Assembly (NCBI GenBank): GCA_001783275.1
Contig: MFRH01000007.1
Span: 1-32,158 of the forward strand
Length of the DNA stretch: 32,158 nt
Direction of reading: 5' to 3'
Source of the DNA: Candidatus Margulisbacteria bacterium GWF2_35_9
Lineage (GTDB): Bacteria; Margulisbacteria; Riflemargulisbacteria; GWF2-35-9
In this document: positions 1 to 9,500 of the stretch, one piece after another
Numbering within the stretch: the first letter of the stretch is position 1
Layout of the letters: every line of letters begins with the position of its first letter
The notes under the pieces: generated by a model
Databases searched by the model: none
Told to the model about the DNA's origin: nothing
What the model saw: only the letters and a program-made list of their open reading frames with translations
Translations under genes and position numbers: made by a program

Positions 1-692
1 AAATTGGTGGTAAGCCGATTCTCTGGCACATTATGAAAATCTATGCATTTCATGGGGTCAATGATTTCATTATATGCCTAGGTTACAAGGGCTACGTCAT
101 CAAAGAATATTTTGCGAATTACTTCCTGCACATGTCTGATGTAACTTTTAATATGTTCGAAAACAGGATGGAAGTTCATCGTAAAAACGCTGAACCATGG
201 CGTGTCACTTTAGTTGACACGGGTGAAGACTCAATGACAGGTGGACGTCTCAAACGTGTAGCCGGGTATCTTGAACCTAACGAACCATTCCTCTTCACAT
301 ATGGTGATGGGGTGGCTGATATTAATATTTCGGCAGAGATTGCTTTCCATAAAAACCATGGAAAACTTGCTACCGTTTGTGCAGTTCAACCTCCGGGCCG
401 TTATGGCGCTCTGATTCGGGAAAGGGATGCTGTGCTTGGCTTCCAAGAAAAACCTCCAGGTGACGGTGCTTGGATTAATGGCGGGTATTTTGTTTTACAA
501 CCTGAAGTACTTAATTTTATTGATGGGGATTCCACTTCATGGGAAGGAGAATCATTGGTAAAGATAGCCGAATCAGGTCAACTTGCTTCTTTTGAGCATC
601 GGGGCTTCTGGCAGCCTATGGATACCATGCGAGACATGAATCAATTGGAAGCTCTTTGGAATAACAGAAAAGCACCATGGAAAGTATGGTAA
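1..692 (+). CDS. rfbF: glucose-1-phosphate cytidylyltransferase, 5'-truncated by the window edge
   Basis: Frame is open from base 3 (IGGKPILWHIMKIYAFHGVNDFIICLGYKGYVIKEYFANY...), with FLFTYGDGVADI and the NGGYFVLQPEVLNFI region typical of RfbF; followed directly by rfbG. Confidence 0.93.
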   Translation, partial: IGGKPILWHIMKIYAFHGVNDFIICLGYKGYVIKEYFANYFLHMSDVTFNMFENRMEVHRKNAEPWRVTLVDTGEDSMTGGRLKRVAGYLEPNEPFLFTYGDGVADINISAEIAFHKNHGKLATVCAVQPPGRYGALIRERDAVLGFQEKPPGDGAWINGGYFVLQPEVLNFIDGDSTSWEGESLVKIAESGQLASFEHRGFWQPMDTMRDMNQLEALWNNRKAPWKVW

Positions 693-1774
693 ATAGTCAA
701 CTTTTTGGGAATATTTATCAAGGTCGTCGTGTTCTTCTTACCGGCCATACTGGTTTTAAGGGAAGCTGGCTTACTCTTTGGTTAAAGGAACTCGGAGGCA
801 ACATCACCGGTATTGCACTTCCACCGGAGGCCAGGCCAAATCATTGGGATTTGCTCAATCTGGACATTGAGGAACATCTTATCGATATTCGCGATTCCGA
901 TATCTTGAGAAAAACTATAAAAAAAACCCAGCCGGAGATAATATTTCACCTAGCGGCTCAACCGTTGGTCAGACGTTCATATAGTGATCCACTCGAAACC
1001 TGGTCCACCAATGTAATGGGGACAGTCAATCTTCTTGAAGCTTGCCGTGTTTGCCCATCTATTAAAGCAATTGTTGTTATAACCACTGATAAGTGTTATG
1101 AAAATGAGGAATGGATATGGGGTTATCGTGAAAATGACCGTCTGGGCGGCTATGATCCTTACAGCGCCTCTAAGGCAGGAACGGAATTGGTTGTTGCCAG
1201 CTATAGAAAATCGTTTTTCATTTACCCAGGAGCTCCGCTTCTTGCCACTGCTCGGGCTGGGAATGTGATTGGTGGTGGCGATTGGTCAGAAGACAGGTTG
1301 ATACCAGACATTGTCCGTTCGGTGCAGAATGATGTGAACCTTTTAATTAGATCACCGCAAGCAACACGTCCCTGGCAGCATGTTTTAGAATCACTATCAG
1401 GGTATCTTCTTCTTGGGCAAAAGCTACTCTGCTCCGATAAATCATTTGCTGAAGCATGGAATTTTGGGCCGGGCTTTGAAGGAAATCAAAATGTCGAGAA
1501 GATAATTACCTTGATGAAAAGCACTTGGCCTGCTATTCGGTGGCAACAGGTCGACGAACCACGACCTCATGAAGCATTATTATTGCAACTTGATAGCACG
1601 AAAGCCAGACAAAAGCTCAATTGGAAGCCAGTTTGGTCATTTATAGAAGGGGTAACCGAAACGGCCAATTGGTATAAAACTTGCCTGGAAACCGGAGCGA
1701 TAATTAGCAATGACCAAATCAAAAGATATATCTCTAAGGCTAGAGAGGATAGGATAACTTGGACGCGAATATGA
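677..1774 (+). CDS. rfbG: CDP-glucose 4,6-dehydratase
   Basis: GRRVLLTGHTGFKGSWLTLWLKELG, LAAQPLVRRSY, TTDKCYENEEWIWGYRENDRLGGYDPYSASKAGTE; extended-SDR motifs characteristic of RfbG. Confidence 0.95.
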   Translation: MESMVNSQLFGNIYQGRRVLLTGHTGFKGSWLTLWLKELGGNITGIALPPEARPNHWDLLNLDIEEHLIDIRDSDILRKTIKKTQPEIIFHLAAQPLVRRSYSDPLETWSTNVMGTVNLLEACRVCPSIKAIVVITTDKCYENEEWIWGYRENDRLGGYDPYSASKAGTELVVASYRKSFFIYPGAPLLATARAGNVIGGGDWSEDRLIPDIVRSVQNDVNLLIRSPQATRPWQHVLESLSGYLLLGQKLLCSDKSFAEAWNFGPGFEGNQNVEKIITLMKSTWPAIRWQQVDEPRPHEALLLQLDSTKARQKLNWKPVWSFIEGVTETANWYKTCLETGAIISNDQIKRYISKAREDRITWTRI

Positions 1775-2322
1775 GAATTATAAGCACAAAAATCGATGGA
1801 GTTTTCGTAATTGAAAATGATCCCATAATAGATTCAAGGGGGGCATTTACCCGCTTGTTTTGTGAGAAAGAATTTTCTTCAATCCTTGGTAACCGGCATA
1901 TCGTCCAAATTAATCATTCCATTACCCGGGGAATCGGCTCTATTCGTGGTTTGCATTATCAATGCCCACCTTTTGCCGAGATGAAAATTATATGTTGTTT
2001 AAAGGGGCGGGTGTGGGATCTGGCACTTGATTTGCGCCAGGGATCACCCACCTTCTTACAATGGCATGCTGAGGAGCTCACACCTGAGAATGCAAAAGTT
2101 ATTGTGATCCCTGAAGGTTTTGCACATGGGTTTCAAGTGATGAATGAGAACAGCGAACTTTTTTATCTACATACCTCATTCTATGAAAAATCAGTTGAAA
2201 AGGCGGTAAAATATAACGATCCAACAGTGTCTATCCAATGGCCATTAGCAGTTACTGATATTTCAGAACGCGATAAAAATCATCCCGTGATAAATAAACA
2301 TTTTATCGGAATTAAATTATGA
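1771..2322 (+). CDS. dTDP-4-dehydrorhamnose 3,5-epimerase family protein (RmlC-like), probably acting on a CDP-4-keto-6-deoxyhexose
   Basis: DSRGAFTRLFCEKEF, GSIRGLHYQCPPFAEMKIICCLKGRVWDLALDLRQGSPTF, VIPEGFAHGFQ; ATG at 1771 overlaps the rfbG stop (ATGA). Confidence 0.88.
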   Translation: MRIISTKIDGVFVIENDPIIDSRGAFTRLFCEKEFSSILGNRHIVQINHSITRGIGSIRGLHYQCPPFAEMKIICCLKGRVWDLALDLRQGSPTFLQWHAEELTPENAKVIVIPEGFAHGFQVMNENSELFYLHTSFYEKSVEKAVKYNDPTVSIQWPLAVTDISERDKNHPVINKHFIGIKL

Positions 2323-3548
2323 ATTGTCGAAATTGCAATGCAGAGCTTTCTCTTAAGCTTATTGATCTTGGTAGTTCTCCACCATCTAATGCCTACCTTA
2401 ATGGGCAGACATTACACTGCTCAGAAAGATGGTTCCCGTTAAAAGTTTTGGTCTGCGAGTCTTGCTGGCTGGCTCAGACCGAAGAATACTCAAGTGCTGA
2501 AGAGTTGTTTAATGATGAATATGCCTATTTTAGTTCTTTTTCTGATAGTTGGTTAGCGCACGCTGAACACTATGTCACTACCATGGTAGAACGTTTTGGG
2601 CTAACTCATAAAAGTCATGTAATAGAGGTCGCCTCAAACGACGGTTATTTGTTGCAGTATATAAAACAGCGGGGTATTGCTTGCATGGGTATCGAACCAA
2701 CAGCTGGCACTGCTGCCGCGGCACGAATAAAGAGGATTGAAACGTTGGAGGAGTTTTTCGGTGTAAGCTTGGCAAACAAATTGAAGGACCAAGGAAAACA
2801 AGCTGATTTAATGATAGCTAATAACGTACTGGCGCATGTTCCTAATATTAATGATTTTTCAGCTGGTTTTTCCGTTTTACTTAAACCACAAGGTGCAGCT
2901 ACCTTTGAATTTCCACATTTGATGCAACTGATCGAACAGAACCAGTTTGATACCATCTATCACGAGCATTTTTCATACCTTTCCTTTACAACCGTAGTAT
3001 GGATTTTCAGTGCCAATGGACTTTCGGTTTTTGATGTTGAGGAACTGGACACCCATGGCGGTAGCCTAAGGGTATTTGCACAAAGAAAAGACACGGGCAT
3101 GCACCCAATTAGAAAGAAGGTGCAAGAACTTATTAATAGAGAAATCGCTGCCGGGATGAACCGAGCAGAATATTACATTGGCTTTCAGGACCATGCCAAC
3201 AGGGTGAAGAATGATTTTCTTTTTTTTCTTCTGGACGCTAAGCGTAGAGGAAAGAGCGTTGCGGCTTACGGGGCCGCTGCCAAAGGGAATACCCTGATGA
3301 ATTACGCAGGAATACGTCCAGATTTGGTGTCTTATGTTGTCGATCGCAATCCCGCCAAGCAGGGAAAGTCCATGCCTGGCAGCAGAATACCGATTGTAAA
3401 TGAAGAACACTTGTATAAACAGAAACCCGACTATGTAGTAATTCTACCTTGGAATTTGAGGGCAGAAGTTATGCAACAGCTTAAATACATCATTGATTGG
3501 GGTGGACGATTTGTGACAGCGGTTCCACATTTGGAGATCACCCCATGA
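2319..3548 (+). CDS. SAM-dependent sugar C-methyltransferase (zinc-binding N-terminus, class I MTase core, C-terminal C-methyltransferase domain)
   Basis: CRNCNA...CESCWLAQ paired cysteines, VIEVASNDGYLLQYIKQRG SAM motif, YHEHFSYLS, VAAYGAAAKGNTLMNYAG...YVVDRNPAKQGKSMPGSRIPI; ATGA overlap with upstream gene. Confidence 0.88.
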   Translation: MNCRNCNAELSLKLIDLGSSPPSNAYLNGQTLHCSERWFPLKVLVCESCWLAQTEEYSSAEELFNDEYAYFSSFSDSWLAHAEHYVTTMVERFGLTHKSHVIEVASNDGYLLQYIKQRGIACMGIEPTAGTAAAARIKRIETLEEFFGVSLANKLKDQGKQADLMIANNVLAHVPNINDFSAGFSVLLKPQGAATFEFPHLMQLIEQNQFDTIYHEHFSYLSFTTVVWIFSANGLSVFDVEELDTHGGSLRVFAQRKDTGMHPIRKKVQELINREIAAGMNRAEYYIGFQDHANRVKNDFLFFLLDAKRRGKSVAAYGAAAKGNTLMNYAGIRPDLVSYVVDRNPAKQGKSMPGSRIPIVNEEHLYKQKPDYVVILPWNLRAEVMQQLKYIIDWGGRFVTAVPHLEITP

Positions 3549-4384
3549 AGATTGCAGTAACAGGTGCAACGGGATTTATCGGGCAAAATATCGTCGCAGA
3601 ACTTGAACGGCGTTTAATAAATCCAATCTTAGTTTGCCTGCCCAATTCAGAAATTCCATTATCATTATCGAATCATTTCATTGTTCATATGGATCTGAAG
3701 GACCCACCAACTCATGCATTTGATCTTATGGAGCGGCCTGATGTAATTATGCATCTGGCCTGGGGAGGGCTGCCAAATTACAAATCACTTCATCATTTTG
3801 AAGAAGAACTACCGGCACAATATCGATTGTTGAAAGGATTAGTTGAATCTGGCCTGCAAAACCTGTTGGTGACAGGAACATGTTTTGAATATGGAATGCA
3901 GGCAGGGATTCTTAGTGAAGATTTGGAAACACGGCCCAATAATCCTTATGGATTTGCAAAAGATACGCTTCATCGTGAGCTTAAATACCTTCAGCAAATC
4001 AATTCATTTAATTTGACTTGGGCTAGACTTTTTTATCTGTATGGTGATGGGCAGTCGAAGAATTCTCTTTTCACGCAACTTAAGAATGCAGTAGAACGAA
4101 AGGAAAAGGTGTTTAATATGTCGGGGGGAGAGCAATTGCGAGATTATTTACCAGTTGCCGAAGTAGCGAAATATCTTGTTACTCTTGCGTTGAATCAACG
4201 AGATAACGGAATTGTTAATGTTTGTTCTGGTAGACCAATTTCTGTTCGAAGACTTGTAGAAGGCTGGATAGAGCAGAAAGGTTGGTCAATCAAGTTAAAT
4301 TTGGGACACCATCCTTACCCAGACTATGAGCAGATGGCTTTTTGGGGAAACAACGAAAAAATCGAAAAACTAATGAAACCATGA
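3545..4384 (+). CDS. NAD(P)-dependent epimerase/dehydratase/reductase (extended SDR)
   Basis: MKIAVTGATGFIGQNIVAELERR Rossmann motif, NPYGFAKDTLHRE (YxxxK); ATG at 3545 overlaps the upstream stop, so the tracked ORF start at 3497 is probably too early. Confidence 0.85.
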   Translation: MKIAVTGATGFIGQNIVAELERRLINPILVCLPNSEIPLSLSNHFIVHMDLKDPPTHAFDLMERPDVIMHLAWGGLPNYKSLHHFEEELPAQYRLLKGLVESGLQNLLVTGTCFEYGMQAGILSEDLETRPNNPYGFAKDTLHRELKYLQQINSFNLTWARLFYLYGDGQSKNSLFTQLKNAVERKEKVFNMSGGEQLRDYLPVAEVAKYLVTLALNQRDNGIVNVCSGRPISVRRLVEGWIEQKGWSIKLNLGHHPYPDYEQMAFWGNNEKIEKLMKP

Positions 4385-5436
4385 TAAATAATTACTTGGA
4401 GCTATATAAGGTTCAGAAATTACCAATTTACCAGAATCGCATGTATGATTCCGAGAATGAAGCAAGGGCATGTCCCAAAGGTGATGTTTGTTTGGTCGAG
4501 AATCTTGAAACCGGCCTTGTCTACAACACGGCATTCTGTCCGGAATTAATGGTATACGATGCGCACTATCAGAATGAACAGGCCGTAAGTTCCTTGTTCC
4601 TTGAACACTTGAAATCAGTTGCCAAGATTGTTGGGCGAAGTATGGGTTTGGATGGTTTGGTCGAGGTCGGATGCGGAAAGGGGTATTTTCTCGAGATGCT
4701 TTTAAGTCAAGGATTTGATATCATCGGCTTTGATCCCGCCTATGAAGGAACAAATGCTAGGATTGAGCGCTGTTACTTTAAACCTGGGATGGGTATCAAA
4801 GCAGCTAATATCATATTGCGTCATGTCTTGGAACATATTCAAGATCCCGTTAACTTTTTGATGCATTTGAGGGAAGCCAATGGTGGATCGGGCTTAATCT
4901 ATATCGAAGTGCCTTGTTTTAATTGGATTTGTTCCCATCGAGCCTACTTCGATGTTTTCTATGAGCATGTAAATTACTTCCGTTTAGCAGACTTTTACCG
5001 TATTTTCGGTAGGGTAATTGAAGCTGGACGACTTTTTGGAGGCCAGTATCTGTATATTGTTGCAGACTTGACGAGCCTTAAAATCCCACAATACGACATG
5101 CAACATCCTGTAAATTTTCCAGAAGACTTCCTGCATTGTTTTGAAGAACTTCGCAGAACGGAACATATTACAATATGGGGTGGTGCATCTAAGGGAGTTA
5201 TTTTAGCGTTGCTAAAAGAATATGCAGGAACTCCAGTCAAAACCGTGATCGACATCAACCCGGCCAAGCAGGGCAAGTTTTTACCAGCAACAGGTTTAAA
5301 AGTTCAATCACCGGCTGAGGCACTGCAAAACTTTCCTCTGGGGGGAATTATCTATATTATGAATTCAAACTATCGTGAGGAAATAAAAGAAATGACGGGT
5401 AACATCTTTAACTTAATGTGTATTGATCATGAATGA
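4381..5436 (+). CDS. class I SAM-dependent methyltransferase with C-methyltransferase-like C-terminal domain
   Basis: LVEVGCGKGYFLEMLLSQGFDIIGFDPAY, LRHVLEHIQDP, VFYEHVNYF, and IWGGASKGVILALL...TVIDINPAKQGKFLPATGLKVQ; ATG at 4381 forms an ATGA overlap. Confidence 0.8.
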   Translation: MINNYLELYKVQKLPIYQNRMYDSENEARACPKGDVCLVENLETGLVYNTAFCPELMVYDAHYQNEQAVSSLFLEHLKSVAKIVGRSMGLDGLVEVGCGKGYFLEMLLSQGFDIIGFDPAYEGTNARIERCYFKPGMGIKAANIILRHVLEHIQDPVNFLMHLREANGGSGLIYIEVPCFNWICSHRAYFDVFYEHVNYFRLADFYRIFGRVIEAGRLFGGQYLYIVADLTSLKIPQYDMQHPVNFPEDFLHCFEELRRTEHITIWGGASKGVILALLKEYAGTPVKTVIDINPAKQGKFLPATGLKVQSPAEALQNFPLGGIIYIMNSNYREEIKEMTGNIFNLMCIDHE

Positions 5437-6199
5437 ATTTGCAAAAGAAGTAATAGCCCGAATCATGGCTAACGGCCTGGACCAAGAAATGATTGGTGCT
5501 GGGAAGGAATTTTTACGCGTGACAATTACCGCCAAATATTCCTATAATTTTTCTTTTTTAGGCCGCCCGATTATTCAGTACCCACAAGACATGATCGCCG
5601 TTCAGGAACTGATCTGGTCCATCAGACCGGACTTGATCATCGAAACCGGCATTGCCCATGGCGGATCGCTTATCATGAGCGCATCCATGCTGGCACTGCT
5701 CGATTATTCCGATGCAGTGGAACGCGGTCAGATTCTTGACCCCATGAAACCACACCGAAAGGTCCTCGGAATTGACATCGACATCCGGGCTCACAACTGT
5801 GCCGCCATCGAAGATCATCCGATGGCCAACCGCATAGAGATGATCCAGGGTTCCAGCATTGCCCCCCAAATTATCGAACAAGTCAAAGCCAAAGCAGCGG
5901 GCAAAGAGCGTGTTCTGGTTATGCTCGACAGTAAACATACCCACGATCATGTATTAGCCGAATTGAAAGCCTATGCACCGCTGACCAGTAAGGGAAGCTA
6001 TTGCGTGGTATTCGATACCATTATTGAAGACATGCCTTCTGAAATGTTTCAAGACCGACCTTGGAGTCCCGGGAATAATCCTAAAACTGCAGTTGGGGAA
6101 TTTTTAAAAACCCACCCAGAGTTTGAGATTGATAAAAATATTGAGAATAAGTTGCTAATAACGGTAGCTCCGGATGGATATTTGAGAAGACTAATGTAA
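5429..6199 (+). CDS. cephalosporin hydroxylase (CmcI)-family protein, likely SAM-dependent O-methyltransferase
   Basis: IIQYPQDMIAVQELIWSIRPDLIIETGIAHGGSLIMSASML, VLGIDIDIRAHN, LVMLDSKHTHDHVLAELKAYAPL; ATG at 5429 (tracked ORF starts at TTG 5423). Confidence 0.85.
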   Translation: MNEFAKEVIARIMANGLDQEMIGAGKEFLRVTITAKYSYNFSFLGRPIIQYPQDMIAVQELIWSIRPDLIIETGIAHGGSLIMSASMLALLDYSDAVERGQILDPMKPHRKVLGIDIDIRAHNCAAIEDHPMANRIEMIQGSSIAPQIIEQVKAKAAGKERVLVMLDSKHTHDHVLAELKAYAPLTSKGSYCVVFDTIIEDMPSEMFQDRPWSPGNNPKTAVGEFLKTHPEFEIDKNIENKLLITVAPDGYLRRLM

Positions 6200-6250
6200 G
6201 CAACATTTTAATTTCACGGCAGGATAACAAAAACAAACAATTCTGAGCAA

Positions 6251-7318
6251 ATGTTTCAATTCAACGATCTCACAATTATTATTCCAACATATAGCAATCG
6301 ATACCGATTTGTGATTAGAACAGCCGAATATTGGAACAATACTGGGTCAGATATTATTATTCTAGATGAATCAATGGACCCTATGCCAAAGAACCTACAA
6401 CTCTTATTGCCTGAATCTTCTTTATACAAACACACCCCTTCTGAAAGTTTTTATGATAGGTTGAAAATTGCTACCAACCTTGTGAAGACACCATATGTAA
6501 TAATCTGTCCTGATGACAATTTTATGCTTCACAGTACCGTACATAAATGCATATTAAAAATTAAAGAACAACCGGAATTATTAGCATGCGCTGGAATATA
6601 CACTTGGTTCACCTGCTATAATGGTGATATATACAGTCTCGAAAAAATATCTGATCTAAGATTACATAATCCGCTAAGTGATAATATCAGTCAAAGATTA
6701 ATTGAATGTCAAGAAGTGATTTTTATGTATGGTGTGTGGAGAACTCGCACGCTCAGAACCTGTGTTAAAATGCTCCCGGATAAGCATTCTTCACCTGCTG
6801 TTCTCTTGTGCACACTTCAGTGTGGGCTGGCATATATGGGAAAGTGGGGTGAGATAAGAGAATTGATGTGGCTAAGGAGTTATGAAAAGCCATCAGCTTC
6901 AAAAAAAAATGGGACAAACCGAAATATCAGGTTTCAGACATGGTATGAAGAGAAAGCATACCAATCAGAAGTACAGGAGACATTCAGCAAGATGGTCGCA
7001 GTTCTTTCCGAGGAAACACAATCCAGTCAATTAGAAATTGATCAAAACCTAAAAGCCGCATTTAAAAATTTTGCCGAATTGTCCATACGACAATACGAAA
7101 AGGAACAATCTAATAATAGGGTTAAAAAGAGAAGGCGAATTATTCAAATTATTGCACCCTTATCTTTCAAAAAGGCCTGGCGTTATTACAAATATAAAAA
7201 CCTACCACCTGGAATATTGTTAACTAGTCAATTGTCATGGCTTGAAGAAAATAATATTCAAATCGACATCGAAGAAGTTAACAACGTAAAACAATTTATT
7301 AAACGTTTTTATGCATAA
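6251..7318 (+). CDS. glycosyltransferase, GT2-like (TIGR00180-type)
   Basis: LTIIIPTYSNRYRFVIRTAEYWNNTGSDIIILDES, TPYVIICPDDNFML (DD-type metal-binding motif). Confidence 0.72.
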   Translation: MFQFNDLTIIIPTYSNRYRFVIRTAEYWNNTGSDIIILDESMDPMPKNLQLLLPESSLYKHTPSESFYDRLKIATNLVKTPYVIICPDDNFMLHSTVHKCILKIKEQPELLACAGIYTWFTCYNGDIYSLEKISDLRLHNPLSDNISQRLIECQEVIFMYGVWRTRTLRTCVKMLPDKHSSPAVLLCTLQCGLAYMGKWGEIRELMWLRSYEKPSASKKNGTNRNIRFQTWYEEKAYQSEVQETFSKMVAVLSEETQSSQLEIDQNLKAAFKNFAELSIRQYEKEQSNNRVKKRRRIIQIIAPLSFKKAWRYYKYKNLPPGILLTSQLSWLEENNIQIDIEEVNNVKQFIKRFYA

Positions 7319-7328
7319 TCTTTGAAAC

Positions 7329-8339
7329 ATGTTAAACCATAAATCTATCCTTATCACCGGTGGTACCGGCTCTCTCGGAAAAGCGCTCACAAAAACGATA
7401 CTTAAAAGGTGGCCAAATGTAAAGCGACTGGTCATTTTCTCACGAGACGAGCAGAAGCATTATCAGATGGGGCAGGAATTTCCGGCTACAATATATCCTG
7501 CGATGAGATATTTAATTGGTGATGTTAGAGATCTCGATAGGCTCAAAAGGGCATTTAATGGGATTGATTTTGTTATTCATACGGCAGCTATGAAACATGT
7601 AGATATAGCGGAATACAATCCCGATGAATGCGTAAAGACAAATGTCGGGGGCGCTGAAAACGTAATTAAAGCCGCAATTGGATCAAGTATTGAAAAGGTT
7701 ATTGCGATTTCAACAGATAAAGCATGTGCTCCAATTAATTTATATGGTGCGACAAAACTTACTTCTGATAAATTATTCATTGCGGCGAACAATATTAAGG
7801 GTACTCAGGAAATTAAATTTTCTGTCGTTCGTTATGGTAATGTGATGGGCTCAAATGGCTCAGTAATGCCCTTTTTCATAAAAAAAAGAAAAGATGGGGT
7901 ATTACCTATTACAAACCCTGATATGACGCGTTTTAATATTTCACTTCAAGCAGGAGTTGAAATGGTGCTTTATGCTATTGAAAATGCTTGGGGTGGGGAA
8001 TTGTTTATTCCAAAAATTCCATCATATCGAATTTTGGACGTTGCTGAAGCTATTGGTCCAGATTGTGAGCATAAAGTAATTGGTATCAAACCGGGAGAAA
8101 AAATTCACGAGGAAATGATTACTCGTTCAGATTCGTTCAGTACTTATGATCTTGGGAAATATTATGTTATTCTTCCTCAAGTTACAAACTGGCATAGGAA
8201 TGAATGGATTAAAACCTTCAATGCAGTTATGGTCCAGCCTGGTTTTCATTATTCTTCCGGTGAAAATACAGAATGGGAGACCGTTGAGAACTTAAGGAAA
8301 TTGATCAAAGAGCATATTGATCCTAATTTTAAGGTATAA
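7329..8339 (+). CDS. pseB: UDP-N-acetylglucosamine 4,6-dehydratase (inverting)
   Basis: KSILITGGTGSLGKALTKTIL, VIFSRDEQKHYQMGQEFP, TAAMKHVDIAEYNPDECVKTNVGGAENVI, STDKACAPINLYGATKLTSDKLF, PEMTRF-like PDMTRFNIS. Confidence 0.95.
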   Translation: MLNHKSILITGGTGSLGKALTKTILKRWPNVKRLVIFSRDEQKHYQMGQEFPATIYPAMRYLIGDVRDLDRLKRAFNGIDFVIHTAAMKHVDIAEYNPDECVKTNVGGAENVIKAAIGSSIEKVIAISTDKACAPINLYGATKLTSDKLFIAANNIKGTQEIKFSVVRYGNVMGSNGSVMPFFIKKRKDGVLPITNPDMTRFNISLQAGVEMVLYAIENAWGGELFIPKIPSYRILDVAEAIGPDCEHKVIGIKPGEKIHEEMITRSDSFSTYDLGKYYVILPQVTNWHRNEWIKTFNAVMVQPGFHYSSGENTEWETVENLRKLIKEHIDPNFKV

Positions 8340-8342
8340 TTC

Positions 8343-9500
8343 ATGAAGTCAATCATTCCTTATGGTAGGCAAAACATTACAGAAGACGATATCCAAGCGG
8401 TTGTTAATACACTGAAGTCTGATTTTCTAACACAAGGACCAAAAATTGCCGAATTTGAACAAGTGTTTGCAAATTATATAGGTTCTAAATATGCCCTGGC
8501 TGTTGCAAACGGTACAGCTGCCTTGCATCTATCTGCAATGTCATTGAATGTTGAACCTGGCCAAAAGGTTATCACAACACCTATAACATTTGTTGCTACC
8601 ACTAACTGTGTGCGCTATTGTGGCGGTGAGGTTGTCTTCGCAGATATTGACCCTAATACCTTTTTATTGGCCATCAACAAGGTCAGAAATTTATTGGAAG
8701 CATCACCAAAGGGCACCTACCAGGGTATTATTCCAGTTGATTTTTCAGGGAGGCCAGTGAATCTCGAGGCATTCAGAAAATTAGCAGACGAATATGATTT
8801 ATGGATTATCGAAGATGCCTGCCATGCCCCTGGTGGGTTTTTTATTGACAGCAATGGACAACAACAAAAATGTGGTAATGGCAATTACGCTGATTTAGCC
8901 ATTTTTTCTTTTCATCCTGTTAAACATATCACTTGTGGTGAAGGGGGTATGATAACCACAAATAGTAAAAAATTGTATGATCGATTGTGTAATCTTCGCA
9001 CACACGGAATTCAGCAAAATCCCGATTTTAAATTGTATAATCACGGGGGCTGGTACTATGAGATGCAGGAACTGGGTTACAATTATCGGCTCACAGACAT
9101 TCAGGCGGCCTTAGGAATAAGTCAGTTAACACGTGCAGAGGAAGGCATCATTACAAGAAGAAGAATTGCAAAGAGATACAATGATGAATTTGCCGGCAAG
9201 TCATTTATAAAGAGACAGTCTGGATTGGTGAATGGTCATGCATATCATTTGTACATTATAGAAGTGGAAGATAGAATAGGCCTTTATAAAAAACTTAGAG
9301 AGAAGAACATTTTCGCACAGATTCATTATATCCCTTGTCATTTAATGCCATATTACCGTCAGTTTGGGTGGCAAGAGAGGGATATGCCAAATGCTGAAAA
9401 ATATTATCAGCATTGCATCAGCTTACCAATGTATCCGACATTAAGCCAAGAGGAACAGCAATATGTAATAAATACTATCAATGCATTCTATAAAAGCTAA
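8343..9500 (+). CDS. pseC: UDP-4-amino-4,6-dideoxy-N-acetyl-beta-L-altrosamine transaminase
   Basis: MKSIIPYGRQNITEDDIQAVVNTLKSDFLTQGPKIAEFEQ, FSFHPVKHITCGEGGMI (PLP lysine), IHYIPCHLMPYYRQFG; directly downstream of pseB. Confidence 0.95.
   Translation: MKSIIPYGRQNITEDDIQAVVNTLKSDFLTQGPKIAEFEQVFANYIGSKYALAVANGTAALHLSAMSLNVEPGQKVITTPITFVATTNCVRYCGGEVVFADIDPNTFLLAINKVRNLLEASPKGTYQGIIPVDFSGRPVNLEAFRKLADEYDLWIIEDACHAPGGFFIDSNGQQQKCGNGNYADLAIFSFHPVKHITCGEGGMITTNSKKLYDRLCNLRTHGIQQNPDFKLYNHGGWYYEMQELGYNYRLTDIQAALGISQLTRAEEGIITRRRIAKRYNDEFAGKSFIKRQSGLVNGHAYHLYIIEVEDRIGLYKKLREKNIFAQIHYIPCHLMPYYRQFGWQERDMPNAEKYYQHCISLPMYPTLSQEEQQYVINTINAFYKS

Noticed and set aside
3220-3227. T8 tract in the C-methyltransferase, and A8 tracts at 14427-14434 and 20691-20698
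   Set aside because: Length 8 runs are common in AT-rich DNA; weaker phase-variation candidates than the A9 tracts.
3066-3410. 114-aa minus-strand ORF
   Set aside because: Antisense to the C-methyltransferase C-terminal domain; contains Lys/Phe runs from the T8 tract and no domain signal.
5558-5950. 130-aa minus-strand ORF
   Set aside because: Fully antisense to the well-supported CmcI-like gene; composition-driven shadow ORF with no recognisable motif.
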